Assembly: GCA_002102555.1 (NCBI GenBank)
Contig: MCFL01000095.1
Span: forward strand, 1-64,000
Source of the DNA: Catenaria anguillulae PL171
Taxonomy: Eukaryota > Blastocladiomycota > Blastocladiomycetes > Blastocladiales > Catenariaceae
Direction: 5' to 3'
DNA: 64,000 nt
Shown in pieces: positions 1 through 12,261 of this stretch. The position numbers and the translations under genes are program-made. Position 1 is the first letter of the stretch. Every line of letters starts with the position of its first letter. The notes below the pieces were generated by a model. The model did no database searches. It was not told where the DNA came from and was given only the letters and a program-made list of their open reading frames with translations.

Positions 1-2236
1 ATTCTGACCACCTTCACGCCATCAGCCATTATCAAATTGACCAAGGATTGGTTGTTCACGCGGAAGCTGAAGAACGACCTCAAGGACAAGGTTCATGACT
101 TCGTTCAAAAGTACCCCGAGCACATCCAATTCTCGCCCGCCGCGCCGACGAGCACGGATCCAAAAGCCGAAATGCCCATTCTCCCCCACTCATCCTCATT
201 CCTCCCCAACATGACCGAGACGCTTCCACTGGTTGCAATCTTTGTCCCCGTCTATAACGAACCTCTGCCGAACCTCATGGGGGCCCTCAATGGTCTTGCC
301 GCTTCAGATTACCCGCGAATCCGGATTTATGTTGGCTTTGACAACTATGATGTACGCATTAGTTTTTGCTTGAAATGTGCCCGTGGCCATGTTTGCGTGT
401 CCTCTCGCTAACCGGGCTATTCGCTGCGTTACTCAGGTCGAAAAGCAGTTCTTCACGCTCGTGCGCCTCATGACTGGTGTCCCGCTCAAGGCCACCACCA
501 TCCCACGCGGACTTGGCATGCACTCCTCGGCACACTCGTCACCCATGGCCGGCGCGACCGACGCGCACATCGACATTGACGACGAGTCAATCGACCTCAA
601 GTCCGACATGGGCCGCAAGGCGCAAAAGTACAATGGCTTTGACCAGATCGTGACCCACGGCAGTCCCTCGATTCGCGCGTCCATGGATGTGCGCACGCCA
701 GGTGGCGCGTCGCCCATGTATCGTCCGTCGATGGATCATCCCAACATCAGCACGCCTCAAGGATCCATGTATGGCAGCCAGTTCTTCAGCGACGCCGCGG
801 ATAACGACCTGGGCTTTGACGCAGACAACTGCCCCGACGAGTACACGCTCGAGTACCGCGGCGTGCGGTTTTCCATCAATCGGTTCCCGCACTCGGGTAA
901 ATTGGGCACCCAACGTCAAATGTTTGAACGGCTGCAAATGGAAATGGAGGAAGAGGGACATTCTGAAGCCCCTCTGGTGCTTTTTGTCGATTCCGACACC
1001 TCCCTGGCTCCAGATACAGTCTCCCAGCTCGTCGGCGAGATGCAGCGGCATCCACAAACCAAGGCATGCACCGGTTTCGTCGTGTCACGCAACGAGGACT
1101 CGGGCAACTTTTGGAGGATTATGGTACGCAGTCTCTGTCCTTCTCCTTCATCTGTAGGCACAGGCTGATTCTCTCGCATTGATTTCCGCGTTTCCAGCAA
1201 GATGCAGAGTACATCGAGTCCATGATTTTCCGAAATGCCGAGGCTTTAATGGGAGCTGTGACATGCTTGCCAGGCGTGTTGACCATGTTCAAGTACCATG
1301 TCCTGCACGACGTGGCCAACGAGTATTTTTACCAGCCACCCATTGGAAGCACTTTCGAGTTTTGCCAACGGTGCGTGTTCAGATTTTCTCATTTTCAACG
1401 GAACCTGACTGACCTCAAGACAAACCGTACCCAACCGCCAGCTACCTTGGTGAGGACCGCTACATGACGCACATTCTCATGACCCGCCCTGGAACGCATA
1501 CTCTCGGTTTCAACTCTCACGCATTGTGCAAGGTCGGTTCACTCTTTGTTTTCACTCCAACTGCCGTCTGTCCTTACTCATTCCTCGCCCTCACCCATCA
1601 CCACATAGACGGAGGCGCCGGATAACTTCATGACCTTGCTCCGCCAACGCCGCCGGTGGTTCCTCGGAACAATTTCCAACGAAATCATCATGCTTTGCAC
1701 GCCCGAGTTCTGGGTCAAGTTCCCGTTGCTCATGCTCACCAAATTCTTCATGGTGCTCAAGGTCGGCGGTGCCATTACCTACGTCCTGATCATGGAGCTT
1801 CTCTTCAATTTGATTTTTGACATCTCCTCAGTACCTTGGGGGATGTTTATCTGGCTCGGAATTATTATCATCCCCAATTGGTTGTTTGTGACCGCATGGG
1901 CCATTTCCGAAAAGCGTCTCAAGTCGGTTCTCATCTTCCCTGTGTACTATTGGTGCGTGTTTTTTTGTTGTCTGCTCGGATGTGCCTTGACGCGTGTACT
2001 AACATCTTGACCACTTGTTTTTTGCTAGGTTCTCGCCCTTCTTCACCATTGTCCTTCTGATGTATTCGTTCTTGACGGTCCGTGAACGTACCTGGGGTGG
2101 CCCGCGCGCTGCCGCTGCAGGCGGCGCTGATGGCGATGCCGACGAGTCTGACGGTCAAAGTGTCGAGGAAGCAGTTGTTATGGAACCCATGCACGGCCAG
2201 CAAGCTCGTAATCGCGCTGCTCCTGCTGCCCAGTGA
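1..2236 (+). CDS. Chitin synthase-type glycosyltransferase (GT2), 5' truncated by window edge
   Basis: Processive family 2 glycosyltransferase, most likely a chitin synthase making cell-wall polymer at the plasma membrane. The inferred exons 1-351, 437-1123, 1198-1370, 1442-1532, 1609-1952 and 2029-2236 join in phase to 617 residues, with the N-terminus outside the window. Visible motifs are PVYNE near residue 82, the metal-binding DSD in FVDSDTS near 300, the EDR motif near 408 and QRRRW near 447, the classic chitin synthase signature. Hydrophobic membrane spans follow in exons 5 and 6, then TWGGPR and a short A/E-rich tail. Between PVYNE and DSD lies a Ser/Met/Pro-rich insert of over 100 residues (about nt 500-830) that looks disordered. 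All five introns are 66-86 bp with GT..AG ends. The class within the chitin synthases cannot be settled by eye; another GT2 polymerase is the alternative. Confidence 0.85.
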
Positions 2237-2929
2237 GCCTTCTTCCCCCATGTGTTCCGTCAGTTTTATTCGCGCATCCTTGCTCATTTCTCGTTAGCTG
2301 TTCTTCTCGTTTATTGGCCGTGTCTCCCTCGTCCTTCTCATCTCAACACCTTATGTTTGCCCTCACTTGCTCTTTCTCACCCAATCTGTCGTACCGACCA
2401 CCCGTACCACCCATATCATGCCCTCATCTGCTTGTTCATGTTTGTCTTCTGCATCATCCTCATTCCACACACTTTCCTGTTGCGCTACCTTGGTTTTATC
2501 ACTTGATTCAAGGTCAGTTTCTATAGTTGCATACAGTACATGATCATGATTTGCCCCCGCATTCCCCACATCAGCATGCAACAGGAACTGGTCATCACTA
2601 GGCGATCGCATGCACAGTGCTCCAATCATACCTACGAAAGCAACTACATATTAAACTTTCGCAGGCACCAAACGCTATCCAAACAAAACGTTTAGCCGTT
2701 GGCTGCTTAGCGCTCACATCAACTTGATGCTCTGCCCCCGCCCCAACATGAAATAGTCCACAAGCGGGCCGCGGCCGCCGGCCTCCAACTTGGCCAATGC
2801 AACTGCCTCTCTCTCTCCGCTGTTTACCTCCGGTCTGTACGTACCTGCGGCCGTCTTGCCCCTCTTGGACCGCCAGTGTCTCGGTCATCAACCTGCCGGC
2901 TCCCGTGATCGGCACGCTGACATTGGGCG
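2237..2929. other. Intergenic stretch, no gene recognised
   Basis: Downstream flank of the glycosyltransferase gene. The first 250 bases are C/T-rich on the plus strand, as expected of a 3' untranslated region. No ORF with recognisable content, RNA gene or clear inverted repeat was seen. It leads into the mobile-element-like region. Confidence 0.4.
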
Positions 2930-3829
2930 TTGCACCACAACCGTTTGTGTAGTGTCGACTATGTCGGGATGCATCCCGTCTTCAGCTCAGCACAGTCTCG
3001 AGGCCAAAACTTTGGGCCCTGCGGGCGACCTCCCCATCGCTGGCCGACAACCGCCACAACCCCAAGTTCCCAACAGGCACGCCAATGTCAACAAGGTGCA
3101 ACGCTGGGCAAGCAGGCAGTGGAGGCAATCAAGCGTGGCGGCTTGAGCGTCTCTTCGGCGACCGATGCGGTTCCTGCTTCTCCCGCTCCTCCCGAGATGT
3201 GCCCCTCCCCCCCCCCCCCCACCACCACGCCCGCGCCGGATGCCGTCCTCGTTGCCCTTACTGGCGATTCCGTGCCGCTCGCCTCGCCCGCAACTGGTGC
3301 TGCCGTGAATGCCCCGCCCGAGCGCTCCGGCAAACGCTCCGCCCGCATTCCTCGCAACGTCTCTCCCTGCTGGTCTGCTGGTGCAGGCGCTGGTGCCCTC
3401 GCTCATGTTCATGCTACGGCAGCTATTCCGCCCGCCCAGCCGCCAGCCCCAACCAACCCGCACGACGATCGGATCGTTCCTGACGTGCTCGCTCGGCATT
3501 GGAACATCGACGACTTCGGTATGCCCGGCTCAACCCTGCAGCAATGGAGTTATTGCATTTTCGTGACGCACCATGGCACGGCTGTATTTAGCCGCGCGAT
3601 CCTTGATTTTGTCGCGGCTTCCCAGGCAGGACAAGCCCAGCAACAGTCCGCGCGTGCCGTCATCCAAAGTGACCAAGCCGGTGCCGCGCCGCTGGTCAAG
3701 AGACGCGCGGCGCAAGCATCATTGCCAATGGCACTGGCACTTGCGCTGCTGACCAAGGGGAACAAGCGGGTGCAGAGGGGGTGGCGGGCGGCGACAATGA
3801 AGCCGCGCAAGGCCAAGACGCGCGAATGA
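2930..3829 (+). CDS. Low-complexity ORF of unknown function at the edge of the transposon region
   Basis: An uninterrupted 299-codon frame rich in Ala, Pro and Ser, with a Pro/Thr run near nt 3200-3230 encoded by a homopolymeric C tract. The C-terminal part (from about nt 3490) is less biased and ends in a basic stretch with several Lys and Arg. No family is recognised. It precedes frame-broken ORFs and a Plavaka transposase, so it may belong to a mobile element or be chance reading through GC-rich DNA. Whether it is translated is uncertain. Confidence 0.25.
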   Translation: MHHNRLCSVDYVGMHPVFSSAQSRGQNFGPCGRPPHRWPTTATTPSSQQARQCQQGATLGKQAVEAIKRGGLSVSSATDAVPASPAPPEMCPSPPPPTTTPAPDAVLVALTGDSVPLASPATGAAVNAPPERSGKRSARIPRNVSPCWSAGAGAGALAHVHATAAIPPAQPPAPTNPHDDRIVPDVLARHWNIDDFGMPGSTLQQWSYCIFVTHHGTAVFSRAILDFVAASQAGQAQQQSARAVIQSDQAGAAPLVKRRAAQASLPMALALALLTKGNKRVQRGWRAATMKPRKAKTRE

Positions 3830-3897
3830 GGACGAGGGGGCCGGCGCGTCACCTTCAGCAAGATGGAACCCGTTCAGGTATGTGTGCATGATGTTGC

Positions 3898-4613
3898 ATG
3901 CCGAGGACCAGTTTCGCTGACTGTTTCGCAACTTTCCGTTACTCTTCCACACAGGCAGGCGATTCATCCTTGAGGAAGATTTTCGCGGCGAGCGGGCATC
4001 AGACCGCATGGTCGTGTATTCGTACGCTCGATTTGTTTTGTTGCATGTCGCGGCAATCTGGTCCATGTGTCTATGAAGCTCATGTTCTTTGCTCTCTTGC
4101 GTCTCAAACTAGCCACGTTCGCACTTGCCTCGACGAGTCGACCGCAGGCGTTCTTGCCGGCGCTTGTACCAAGGCCCTTCATGGTGCTGACCTGAAGACA
4201 TACAAGCACTGGCTCAATGAGCTCCGCCGGGACAGCAACTTTTTTTTTGCGCCATGACCGACGACCAGCGCGCCACGCTTCTCGAGCATGGTGTCACCTC
4301 GATTGACGATATCCTTGCCGACCGAGACGGGCACGACATTCAGTCACTGGAGCGTGGCCAACTCTTGCTCGACGCCATGCAGGCTCTCGCCCTCAAGCGC
4401 TCCAGTGGCGAAACCGCTTACATCGTGACGTTGCTTCCCGAAGGCCAGTGCAAGACTGACCCACTGATGAGGTTGCTTGCCTGTGCGCAAACGACAGCCT
4501 TGCAAAAGCAAGCTGAGCGTGACCTGCATGCTCACAACCGCATCAAGGCCAAGGCTGCCGCCGCCCATGCTGGTCTGCAAGTTCCCGCGAACGTGGCAAT
4601 GGTGGCATCATGA
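3898..4613 (+). pseudogene. Unknown protein broken at a T9 run
   Basis: Two adjoining frames look like one coding unit. The first (to the TGA at 4255-4257) ends just after a run of nine T (4240-4248). The second runs from about 4254 to 4613 and reads as a typical soluble helical segment starting MTDDQRATLLEHG. One extra T in the run would fuse them, so a one-base loss or an assembly error is the simplest reading. No domain is recognised. Further fragments of what may be the same gene follow at 4802-6298. Confidence 0.35.
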
Positions 4614-4801
4614 CAAAGGCCAGCAGCAGTCCCCGGAGTCCCTTGAACTGTCACGTTTATGCAACGTCCCTTCATGTGTCGAGCCCACAGCGCAATCAAC
4701 CAAACCATTATCCGAATCTCTGCTTGTACGGCCAGGTCTACGTGCATGGGAGACGGTCCTAACGTATTTGCATACTTTTAGGCGACGCGCCGTCTGATGC
4801 A

Positions 4802-5738
4802 ATGTTCAAAGAAATGGACGCATCTGCCGATGTAAGTTGTCTTTCGCCATTGAAAACCCTCCCTCTTTCACTGACCTTGTCTTTTGCTTTCACCGTGCCT
4901 GTACAGCTGTCGCCGGCAGGTCAGAATCTCGCCTTGTTCAAGGTCGGCCTTGAAAACCGCAACATGCTCTCGAGCATTGTTGTGATGATGAAAAGCAAGG
5001 TGATAGTTACAAAGAAGGACTACGCCCCGCCGGCCAGTGCCTGGGTACGCTTCCCATGCCAGAACTGCGGCACACCAGATTCACTAATCTGCTCTCATGA
5101 TCTTGTGATGCAATAGAAAAAACCATGTAGACAAGGAGCTCGAAAAGGAGATCATGAATCCGTCACAGACGGACTTTTCGTTGCAATCGTTTCTCGACGC
5201 GAAGGATTGTCTCGTTCACAATAGCGACGTCGTGTTTGACGACGATGCCCAAAACGACAACGCCATGGATGTGTTGATGCGTCCGCATACATCATGTATC
5301 GTCTCGGCAAGATCCAGCGCTACATCAACGAAATATTCAACATCACTGGCGCAGTTCTACCACCCATTCGTCCGGCATTACACTCTGTCTCCCCGCTCCG
5401 CGCCGCTGATGGCCGCTCTCGATCAGATTTTGCCTCCGTACCATATCGGGACGGCGGCGCACTCGAAAATGTCTTGGGTGTTGTGGGCGTTGCAGGTTAA
5501 CCGCGATCGATTCAAGCGTTCAGAGCGGATGGTGCAACTGCCTTTGATTTTGCCCACGTCTGGCCTTGACCCGAATGACGATGCGCCGGTTCCACCCGCC
5601 GGACCAACACCGTACTCGCGTGCTCCACCCATTGCACTGCCGCACGATCCAAACACGGTTTCCGCCGACACTGCCACCTCGCTCACCGCTGCCACTGCTT
5701 CCGCATCTCATGCCACAACCAGTATGCCCCCCCATTGA
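4802..5738 (+). pseudogene. Continuation of the unknown frameshifted gene
   Basis: A short exon-like piece (4802-4831, ending at a GTAAGT donor) is followed by an acceptor at about 4907 and a frame to about 5043 that stops at a GTACGC donor. The next segment (from about 5122 to 5738) reads well in one frame only if a base is lost from the A-run at 5116-5121. Around 5280-5350 the better-looking sequence moves briefly to another frame and back, so at least two compensating indels are present. The protein has no recognised family. The splice signals suggest a once-functional gene. Confidence 0.3.
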
Positions 5739-5894
5739 CAACACACAGTCCTCGCCATCTCGTTTGGCCACTCAAGGCGCCATCACATCCGCGCCTCAAA
5801 GTCCCGAGCCCGAAAACTCAAGCTCCACGCCACGAGCGCATCTGGCTTCAAATGGTGTCGCGGGCGCCTCTGCCAGTGGCCCGCCGATTTCCCC

Positions 5895-6298
5895 ATGACC
5901 GACGCCGAAATGCTCGCAACTGCGGCCTGGCTGCTCACCGAGCACCTGTTCCGCCACGGCGTCATCACGGCTGGCGCCATCATCACGGCCCAGATTTCTC
6001 GCCACACCATCAACCCGATCACCGTTGACCGCATCCCCATCGAGTTGACGTTTGACGGCCTCCACGTCGACGAGCTGCACGAGCCGTACTTCATCCAACG
6101 GCTCGCCAACGGGCAGCCGCGCTTGCATCGCAGCAAATTCCAACCGCACCCGGCCTGCGTGCTTGACGACATGCCCGACATCTCGCCAAACACGTACGGG
6201 CGGCAGGTCGGAATCGAGGCGGGCTGGCTTGCCCTCGAGCACCTTGACGTCGACCTGGACGACCAAGAGGCCCTCGACGAGTTTTTCGGGGATGACTA
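5895..6298 (+). CDS. Hypothetical acidic protein segment next to Plavaka transposase
   Basis: A 134-codon frame beginning MTDAEMLATAAWLLTEHL and ending in an Asp/Glu-rich tail (DDQEALDEFFGDD). It is ordinary in composition, unlike the neighbouring low-complexity reading frames, and is plausibly the last exon of the broken gene upstream or a small accessory ORF of the transposon. A second frame (about 6306-6527) continues with reasonable composition, which again suggests a frameshift or an unseen intron. No family recognised. Confidence 0.3.
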
Positions 6299-6536
6299 GT
6301 TCAAGTTGATTCACCTGCCGATTCGCCCAAACGCGCAGGTGCCGGCGCCGAGGTCGCAGGCGAGACGGCATGTGCGCATGGGGATGTTGTATGCGCGCGG
6401 GATTTGGAGCCAGCCGGTGTGGGCATGGGATGAGGGGCGGGAAGAGTATTTGCTGGCTGGCCAGCTCGGGTCACTTGAAGCGTGTTTGCGGGGATTGCGG
6501 CCATTGGCTTGCGATATCAATGTATGATTATGCATC

Positions 6537-9500
6537 ATGGGTGAGCTCGTCTGCCCAGCTTGTGGCCGCTCCGCCGAATCGTTCAGTGGCCTCCAAGTCC
6601 ACCTTTCACGGGCACATCCTGGTTATGCCGGCCCACGACCAGCCCCAGCGGCTGTGATGCGTGGTCTGAATGACGACCTGGATGACCTTGAAGCATGGGT
6701 CACCGCGGGCGATTCTGCCCCCGAAACCAACCAGTATCACGACCAGACCGACCCGGCTGACGATTTCAACCCACAAGCGACCACTGGCACAACTCACAGT
6801 GCGCCATCCGACGACGAAGCCGGAAACGATTCTGAAGACGAGCCTATCCTTGCCCACCTTCGCACTACCTCGCTCGACTCTTCCCAGCGAACTCCTGACC
6901 CGACCCGAGCAGCTCATGCCCATCATCCGTTGTTTCCATCCGGCCCACCGCCTCCGCCACCTCCGCCAATCAAGCTCGGTCATGTCCCGCCCTCGCCATC
7001 CCACAAAGAAACCGGCCTACCTGTCGGAAAGCATGTGTCACCCATCATCGTCCCGCCCGAACCATTGCGACTGGGACCAGCGCCATCGCCGGAGCCAGCA
7101 CTCGGCAATCCGCGCCTGCAAGTGAACGAGTTTGATCCGCTCGACAATTCCAACTCGTTCTTGTTTGCCCTCCTTTGCCTCCTCAAAGCCGACTTATCGG
7201 ATTCACAAGCTGTGGACGTCGAAAACTATGTTCAAGCTCGCATTGATGAGGCACGCTCGTTTCCGTTCCCTATTGTTCCCTCCGCTATGTTCTGCCATTG
7301 ACGGAATCCCAATGCGTTTGTGCGTTCAGATCTTCGACGCAAATCCCGCACTGGACTCATCAAGCTGCAGTTCGCCACCTTTATCTCTTCCGACTATTCG
7401 GCAAAAGCTGCTCAGCAGCCCCTTCTTGCTACCTGTCGAAACGAATATTCTTTATGGCGACAAAGGCCGAAAATATGCGTTCATCCACGCCGATTTGCTG
7501 CTCTCATTGCTGCACTTGATTGGTCGGCCTCACCTCGCGCCGTATTTGCAGCTCGTATCCGAGGTTCACATCCAACTAGGCCAAACGGCCCAGAGCGCGT
7601 CTTCAGCGATGTGCACACGGGCGACGCCTGGGCCAACTTGTACTCGGATATCCCCCCTGGCGGCTTAGCATTGGCCGACTTCCTGTCATCCGACAAGGCA
7701 CAGGTTCGTCTTTCTTCACCCTGCCCAGCCAACGATGAAGGGACACAAGTTGATTCATCTTCCCGGCACTCAGATTTTTGCAAAGCGAGCAATTTGGACC
7801 CTGCTGCTCTCCACCCCGATGCACCTGTTTGATGCTCGAGCCAATCCCGACCTCCATGCTATGATTCCGCTCGGTTTCTACATACATTCAAGCTGACAAG
7901 GTGCATGCCGATGTCGCGCAAGATTCCACGTCAACTGGGATCAATAAACTTGTGTTCCACAAGTGTCTTGCCTTGCTCTTCAATGCACGCTATTGTGCGG
8001 CCGCCAAAAAGTATGTTTTTTCACGAGTCACACGAGTTGTCTCGCGCGTGTCTGGCCCTTGTTTCCGCCAGACACATGTACTCATTACGTGACGGTCCAT
8101 ATCTCATGTCAGTGGCATACGCACTCGCTTACCGACTGGGGAATGGTATCAAGGTTTCCCTCGATTGCTGGTTTACGTTGGCGATGTTCCCAGAGCTTGC
8201 ACTTGTGACTCTGACGCGACAAGGTCAAACGTACCTGACCTGCTTCACGATGGCTTCAAGCTTCATGCAGCGCGTCCACAAGCTCAGTCTCCGCGACCAG
8301 GACAAGATGAAGGAGCTAGCAGCAATGCAGATATGTATGAGCAATGTGACGGCTCGAGAGCAGTCTGCTCAAAGATTGGGTGTTCACTTTTTGAACGTGC
8401 GTTGGTGGCACGCGATCGATTCCTCTTGTACTCCATCTCTGACCAGTATTCGTCCGTTTATCATCCAATTTGCTCTACAGAATGGTGTCTGGGCATGTCC
8501 TTACGCAAATGTTTACCAATCTATTGTGGTCGACGAGCTCCATCACGTCTTGATTGGCGTCTTTGGTCGGCATCTGTGTGGGGCAATCTTGAAAGAGATT
8601 GATTCGTCGGCCGACCTTCGCACACGGTTTTACAACCGATTGCGTAACGTAACCGGCTTCTCAACCACCCCATTCCGTGGCCCTCAACACGACGTCATTC
8701 GCAAACATGACCGGAGCCGAGTGGCGCTCACTCTGCAGTGTTCGTCTGCTCGCTTTTCTGTGGCAGTCGCGGTCGCGGCAATGTCCCATGTCCTTACTCA
8801 CCGACATTACGCCCTGTCTACCCATGCATAGATTCTCGCTTCTGTTCTCGTTGACCTGTTCCCGGACAAGGCAAAGGACGACATTTGCGTCGCAACATTT
8901 GCTCTTTTCGCCGAGTTTGTCAACCTTGTGTGCGTGTCGAGCGTTTCCGAAACTGCTCTCACGAGCGCATCCACGACTTTGGATCTTTTCTTCAAGTGCT
9001 TGCCCCAATTTCTCGCTGCATTTTCGCACTCGCCGGATGCACTCACATTCCATATGCTCAACCACTTTCTTCCGTGCATCCGCGGCTATGGCTCGCCTCG
9101 CAGTACCTCGACTGCGACACAAATGGAAATCCACCACAAAGACAACGCCAAGGCTCCATCCAAGCATACCAACAGGCATGGTGCGATTGAGACCGACACG
9201 CTCCGCCGGCTTTTGATCCAAAATGCGTTGGTCGATCACTTTGTCTTCCTCGCCTTGTTTCACGCCGTGCCACCTCGCTTCTACACCATTCCGTCGCTTA
9301 AGCGCCTTGTGCACGCAATTGAGGCTGCTCGCCCGTTCATTCCCTCTGCCCGCCCTCGCCCGCCCTTTGCCCCAGCTGCGGAATCGACCGACAACCATCC
9401 TGCCAATACCCCTCTGAGTCGATTCGCCTACTCTTGGTCACTCTCAACTCCAATTGCCGCTTTTCGCCATAAGAAAAATGTCCCGCTTTATCAACTCGAG

Positions 9501-10225
9501 GCGTTCCACCCAAATCTTGGCGGGTTGCAGGATGCGCTGGCCGAGTTCCTTTTGCGCGGGAAACGGTGTGTTTGCATCTTCCACCATCACGCCCTGTTTG
9601 ACAGACTCGGTAAACTAACTTGAACTCATGCCGCGAGCCTCTAGGTGCCGCCACAGCCATCCGGATTGTCTCACGCTCAACTTCAGCGCATTTGACAAGG
9701 CGTGCACACTGGAGAAGGTCAAGAATGTACGCACGCATATTGGCACTCTGTTCTCTGTTCCTTGTACATGCTCACGCTCGGCTGTACTCAGGTTCAAGCG
9801 TGCCAACAGCTCCATCTCGTCCGCTTCAGCGAATTGGAGCAAAAGGACGTACATGAGACTATTGCTGCCGACGCCACCACTCGCCATGGCAAGATGCCAA
9901 GAGACTTTTGTCTGGTTCGTTTCCACCGGCAGTCCAATTGCGTTTCGCCCCTCATTACCCTTGTGCTGACTTGAACTGGCATGCATATATAACAGGTCAG
10001 GTTGCCGAATCACCACTTTTGCCTTCTTTTGGCCGCGCATCTTTGTCACCTTCCGTCTCAACAATGACACAACCGATTCGCTGGTCGCCTTTGGCTTGTG
10101 GTGCAGCAAGGACCGGGTGAACGACTCCCACTTCACGAGTGCAGCGGATTGCAAGTATTGTTTTCTGCTAACATTCCCGATGTCGTTGACGTTGGTTCCA
10201 TCCGTGCTCCGGTCCATGCGATGCC
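6537..10225 (+). mobile_element. Plavaka-family (CACTA-like) DNA transposon, transposase region
   Basis: A string of plus-strand segments in changing frames matches the order of a Plavaka transposase as I know the family. It starts with an N-terminal C2H2 finger CPACGRSAESFSGLQVHLSR (about 6549-6610) and a Pro-rich linker to about 7000. Next come a segment with ADLLLSLLHLIGRPHLAPYL (about 7490-7550), then VFSDVHTGDAW (about 7600), corresponding to the family's Y-x-DMHTG-WW motif, and a nearby SSDKAQ. VVDELHHVLIGVFG (about 8524-8566) corresponds to the family's LLHQL..GVF. FHMLNHFLPCIRGYGS with NAKAP and TNRHG (about 9048-9180) corresponds to the HIxNAK..YR.TN region. HETIAADATTRHG lies at about 9850. 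Frame changes reflect introns, decay or both. Element ends and terminal repeats were not found. Confidence 0.75.
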
Positions 10226-12261
10226 ATTGTTTTCGGTACTCGAAAAAGCTGGTCCGGTCACACGTGAACGAGTGATGGAGTGTGGGCCAAGCGGATGCCA
10301 GTATTGGGTACTGTCACGACCCAGTGGGTCGAAACATACCCGTCATGTGTGAATAAGCGGGCCGTCGATTTGTACAGTCTGTGTTGGCAAAACGGGATCT
10401 CGATGGATAGATCTTGCGATGGTCCAGGCAAGAAGCACATGTGAACCAACAACGCGTTCTGTTGGGAAAAAACAAAACCTCGTCGCCCCCCCGTCGTGCC
10501 CATGCCAGCGGCCAAACAAACAGCAATAACGTTCTCGCCAATCCGCCTTGCACCAGGCACGCCCACTCCCCAAGCCCGAGTCGCCCCCTCGAGTGGTCCG
10601 GCCCAATTCCCCCGCTTCGATCTCACCCCCGCGTCCAATCAAGGATCCACCGCTGCCGGTCCTGGGCGCGCAACTGAGTAGACACACAACGAGGCGCAAG
10701 CGCAAAAGCCCCTAGCCGCTGCCGCTTGCTGGGTGCCCGAGACACCCAAGTCATCGCCCGAATCTTTCCCAGTGCACATTGTCTATTGTCTTTATAGTTG
10801 TTGAGTAATCTAACACCCAAGTGCGCATTTGGCTATCATACATTCAAATTCGATAAGTATAACATGTTTTCTTCCTCGGCCACCATGGCGCCTCCAGCGG
10901 CAGGAAACAACCAAAGCTGTGGGTCACGTCCCCACGGATTAACTCTCAACACAAGGGGTTGCCATAACCACCGCCTCTTCCATGCAATATCCATGTGGGG
11001 AGACAGACACATTGAAGTAGCTGGCAACAATAAGAGCGTACTGGCCAACATGCTGAATTATTTCTTCGCCTTTACCGAGACTAAATGCCTGAGCAAAAGT
11101 GCACGCTGCACGGGTGTGTTGCACGACCCACCATCGGTGGCTAGTGGCCTGCCCCCATCCCTTGATATTCGGTCTCAATATTTGGTCCAGCACACATTTG
11201 GCCTTTTGCTCTATTATACGTTTTCTAGTGCTTCGCTGCATCATCGCCGCTCGCCGGTATGATGCGTCCGTGTTTCTGTTGCGAGGTATTTATAGGCGGC
11301 CTGTGGTGTCTGCCGCGAGTCCTGCCAGACGGGTCGTTGAGATCAGGCGCATAGGAGTATGTTGTAGTGCTCCTTCTCCAGAAAAACAAAAAATCAAAAC
11401 CTCGTCGCCCCCCATTTTTGTGCGCTCTGCCGGACTATTCGTATCTTTACTGACACAGTACTCTACATGAATTACTTCGTTGTCAGGTTCGTGTTGCCCC
11501 CTTCCTTCCCATTTTGGCCGTGTGTATCGTTTTACTTTTACCCTGTCTCGACTCAGCCCCTTATGTCACATTCTGTTACGATTCACTTGCACGTTTCATT
11601 CCCACCCCTATGTTTGTCGTTCCATCGTTTCTTGATGGTCTGTCAATGTATTTCATCTTCTGTGGAGTCTCCGTTTTTCGGCTTGTCACAATCTCTATTC
11701 ACGTTTTCTCATCGTTTGTTACTTTCCGACTTTGTTATCTTTGGGCAAGTTTTATCGCTTCACGTTCTTTTCTTGCTGGATCTGTAATGTACGGCCGGAC
11801 TATTCGTATCTTTACTGACACAGTAATCTACATGATTTTGTTGTCAGTACAAGGTCTCAGTCCCCAACCAGCTCAACTCCGACACCAATCGCGACAGTAC
11901 TGAACCCATTCGCTAATGGCGAGGTACACCAATTATTCAAAATCCCCGATGTATGGTTCCGTCTTCAGTAAAGGATAACGTGGAAAATGAATATTGACTC
12001 TCTGCCAGTTCAACTTGAAAGTTTGCGACTCTGACTCGGAGTCGGGCTGTCTGTGGGTTGGGCTCAGATTTGGCGGCTCTCTGCTCCTTGAAGCGATGCA
12101 CCGTCGCCTATATTGCCTGCTTGACTCGGGACTCTGCAGCTTGTTACCTGGAAGCTGACGTTGTTGACGGGGACTGGAAGTCCAACTAAGCGCAAAAAGA
12201 ACAGTCAACACTGTAAACGAAAAAAGAAAATCATGCGCGAGCAACAAAACACCAGCATCCG
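10226..12261. other. Gene-poor flank with short direct repeats
   Basis: About 2 kb without a convincing gene. It contains two near-identical 32-base blocks (11429-11460 and 11794-11825) followed by similar but diverged tails, and a 19-base block ending in a C run that occurs at about 10473 and again at about 11395. Short ORFs here are T/C-rich and look non-coding. The stretch separates the Plavaka element from the 3' end of the DNAAF5-like gene. Confidence 0.4.
11429..11846 (+). repeat. Pair of ~32-55 bp direct repeats about 365 bp apart
   Basis: The block starting GCCGGACTATTCGTATCTTT at 11429 recurs at 11794, identical for 32 bases. It continues with a similar tail (CTACATGA... TTGTCAG) to about 11487 and 11846. 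The 365-bp offset and the flanking unique DNA suggest a segmental duplication or the remains of a solo terminal repeat. Confidence 0.7.
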
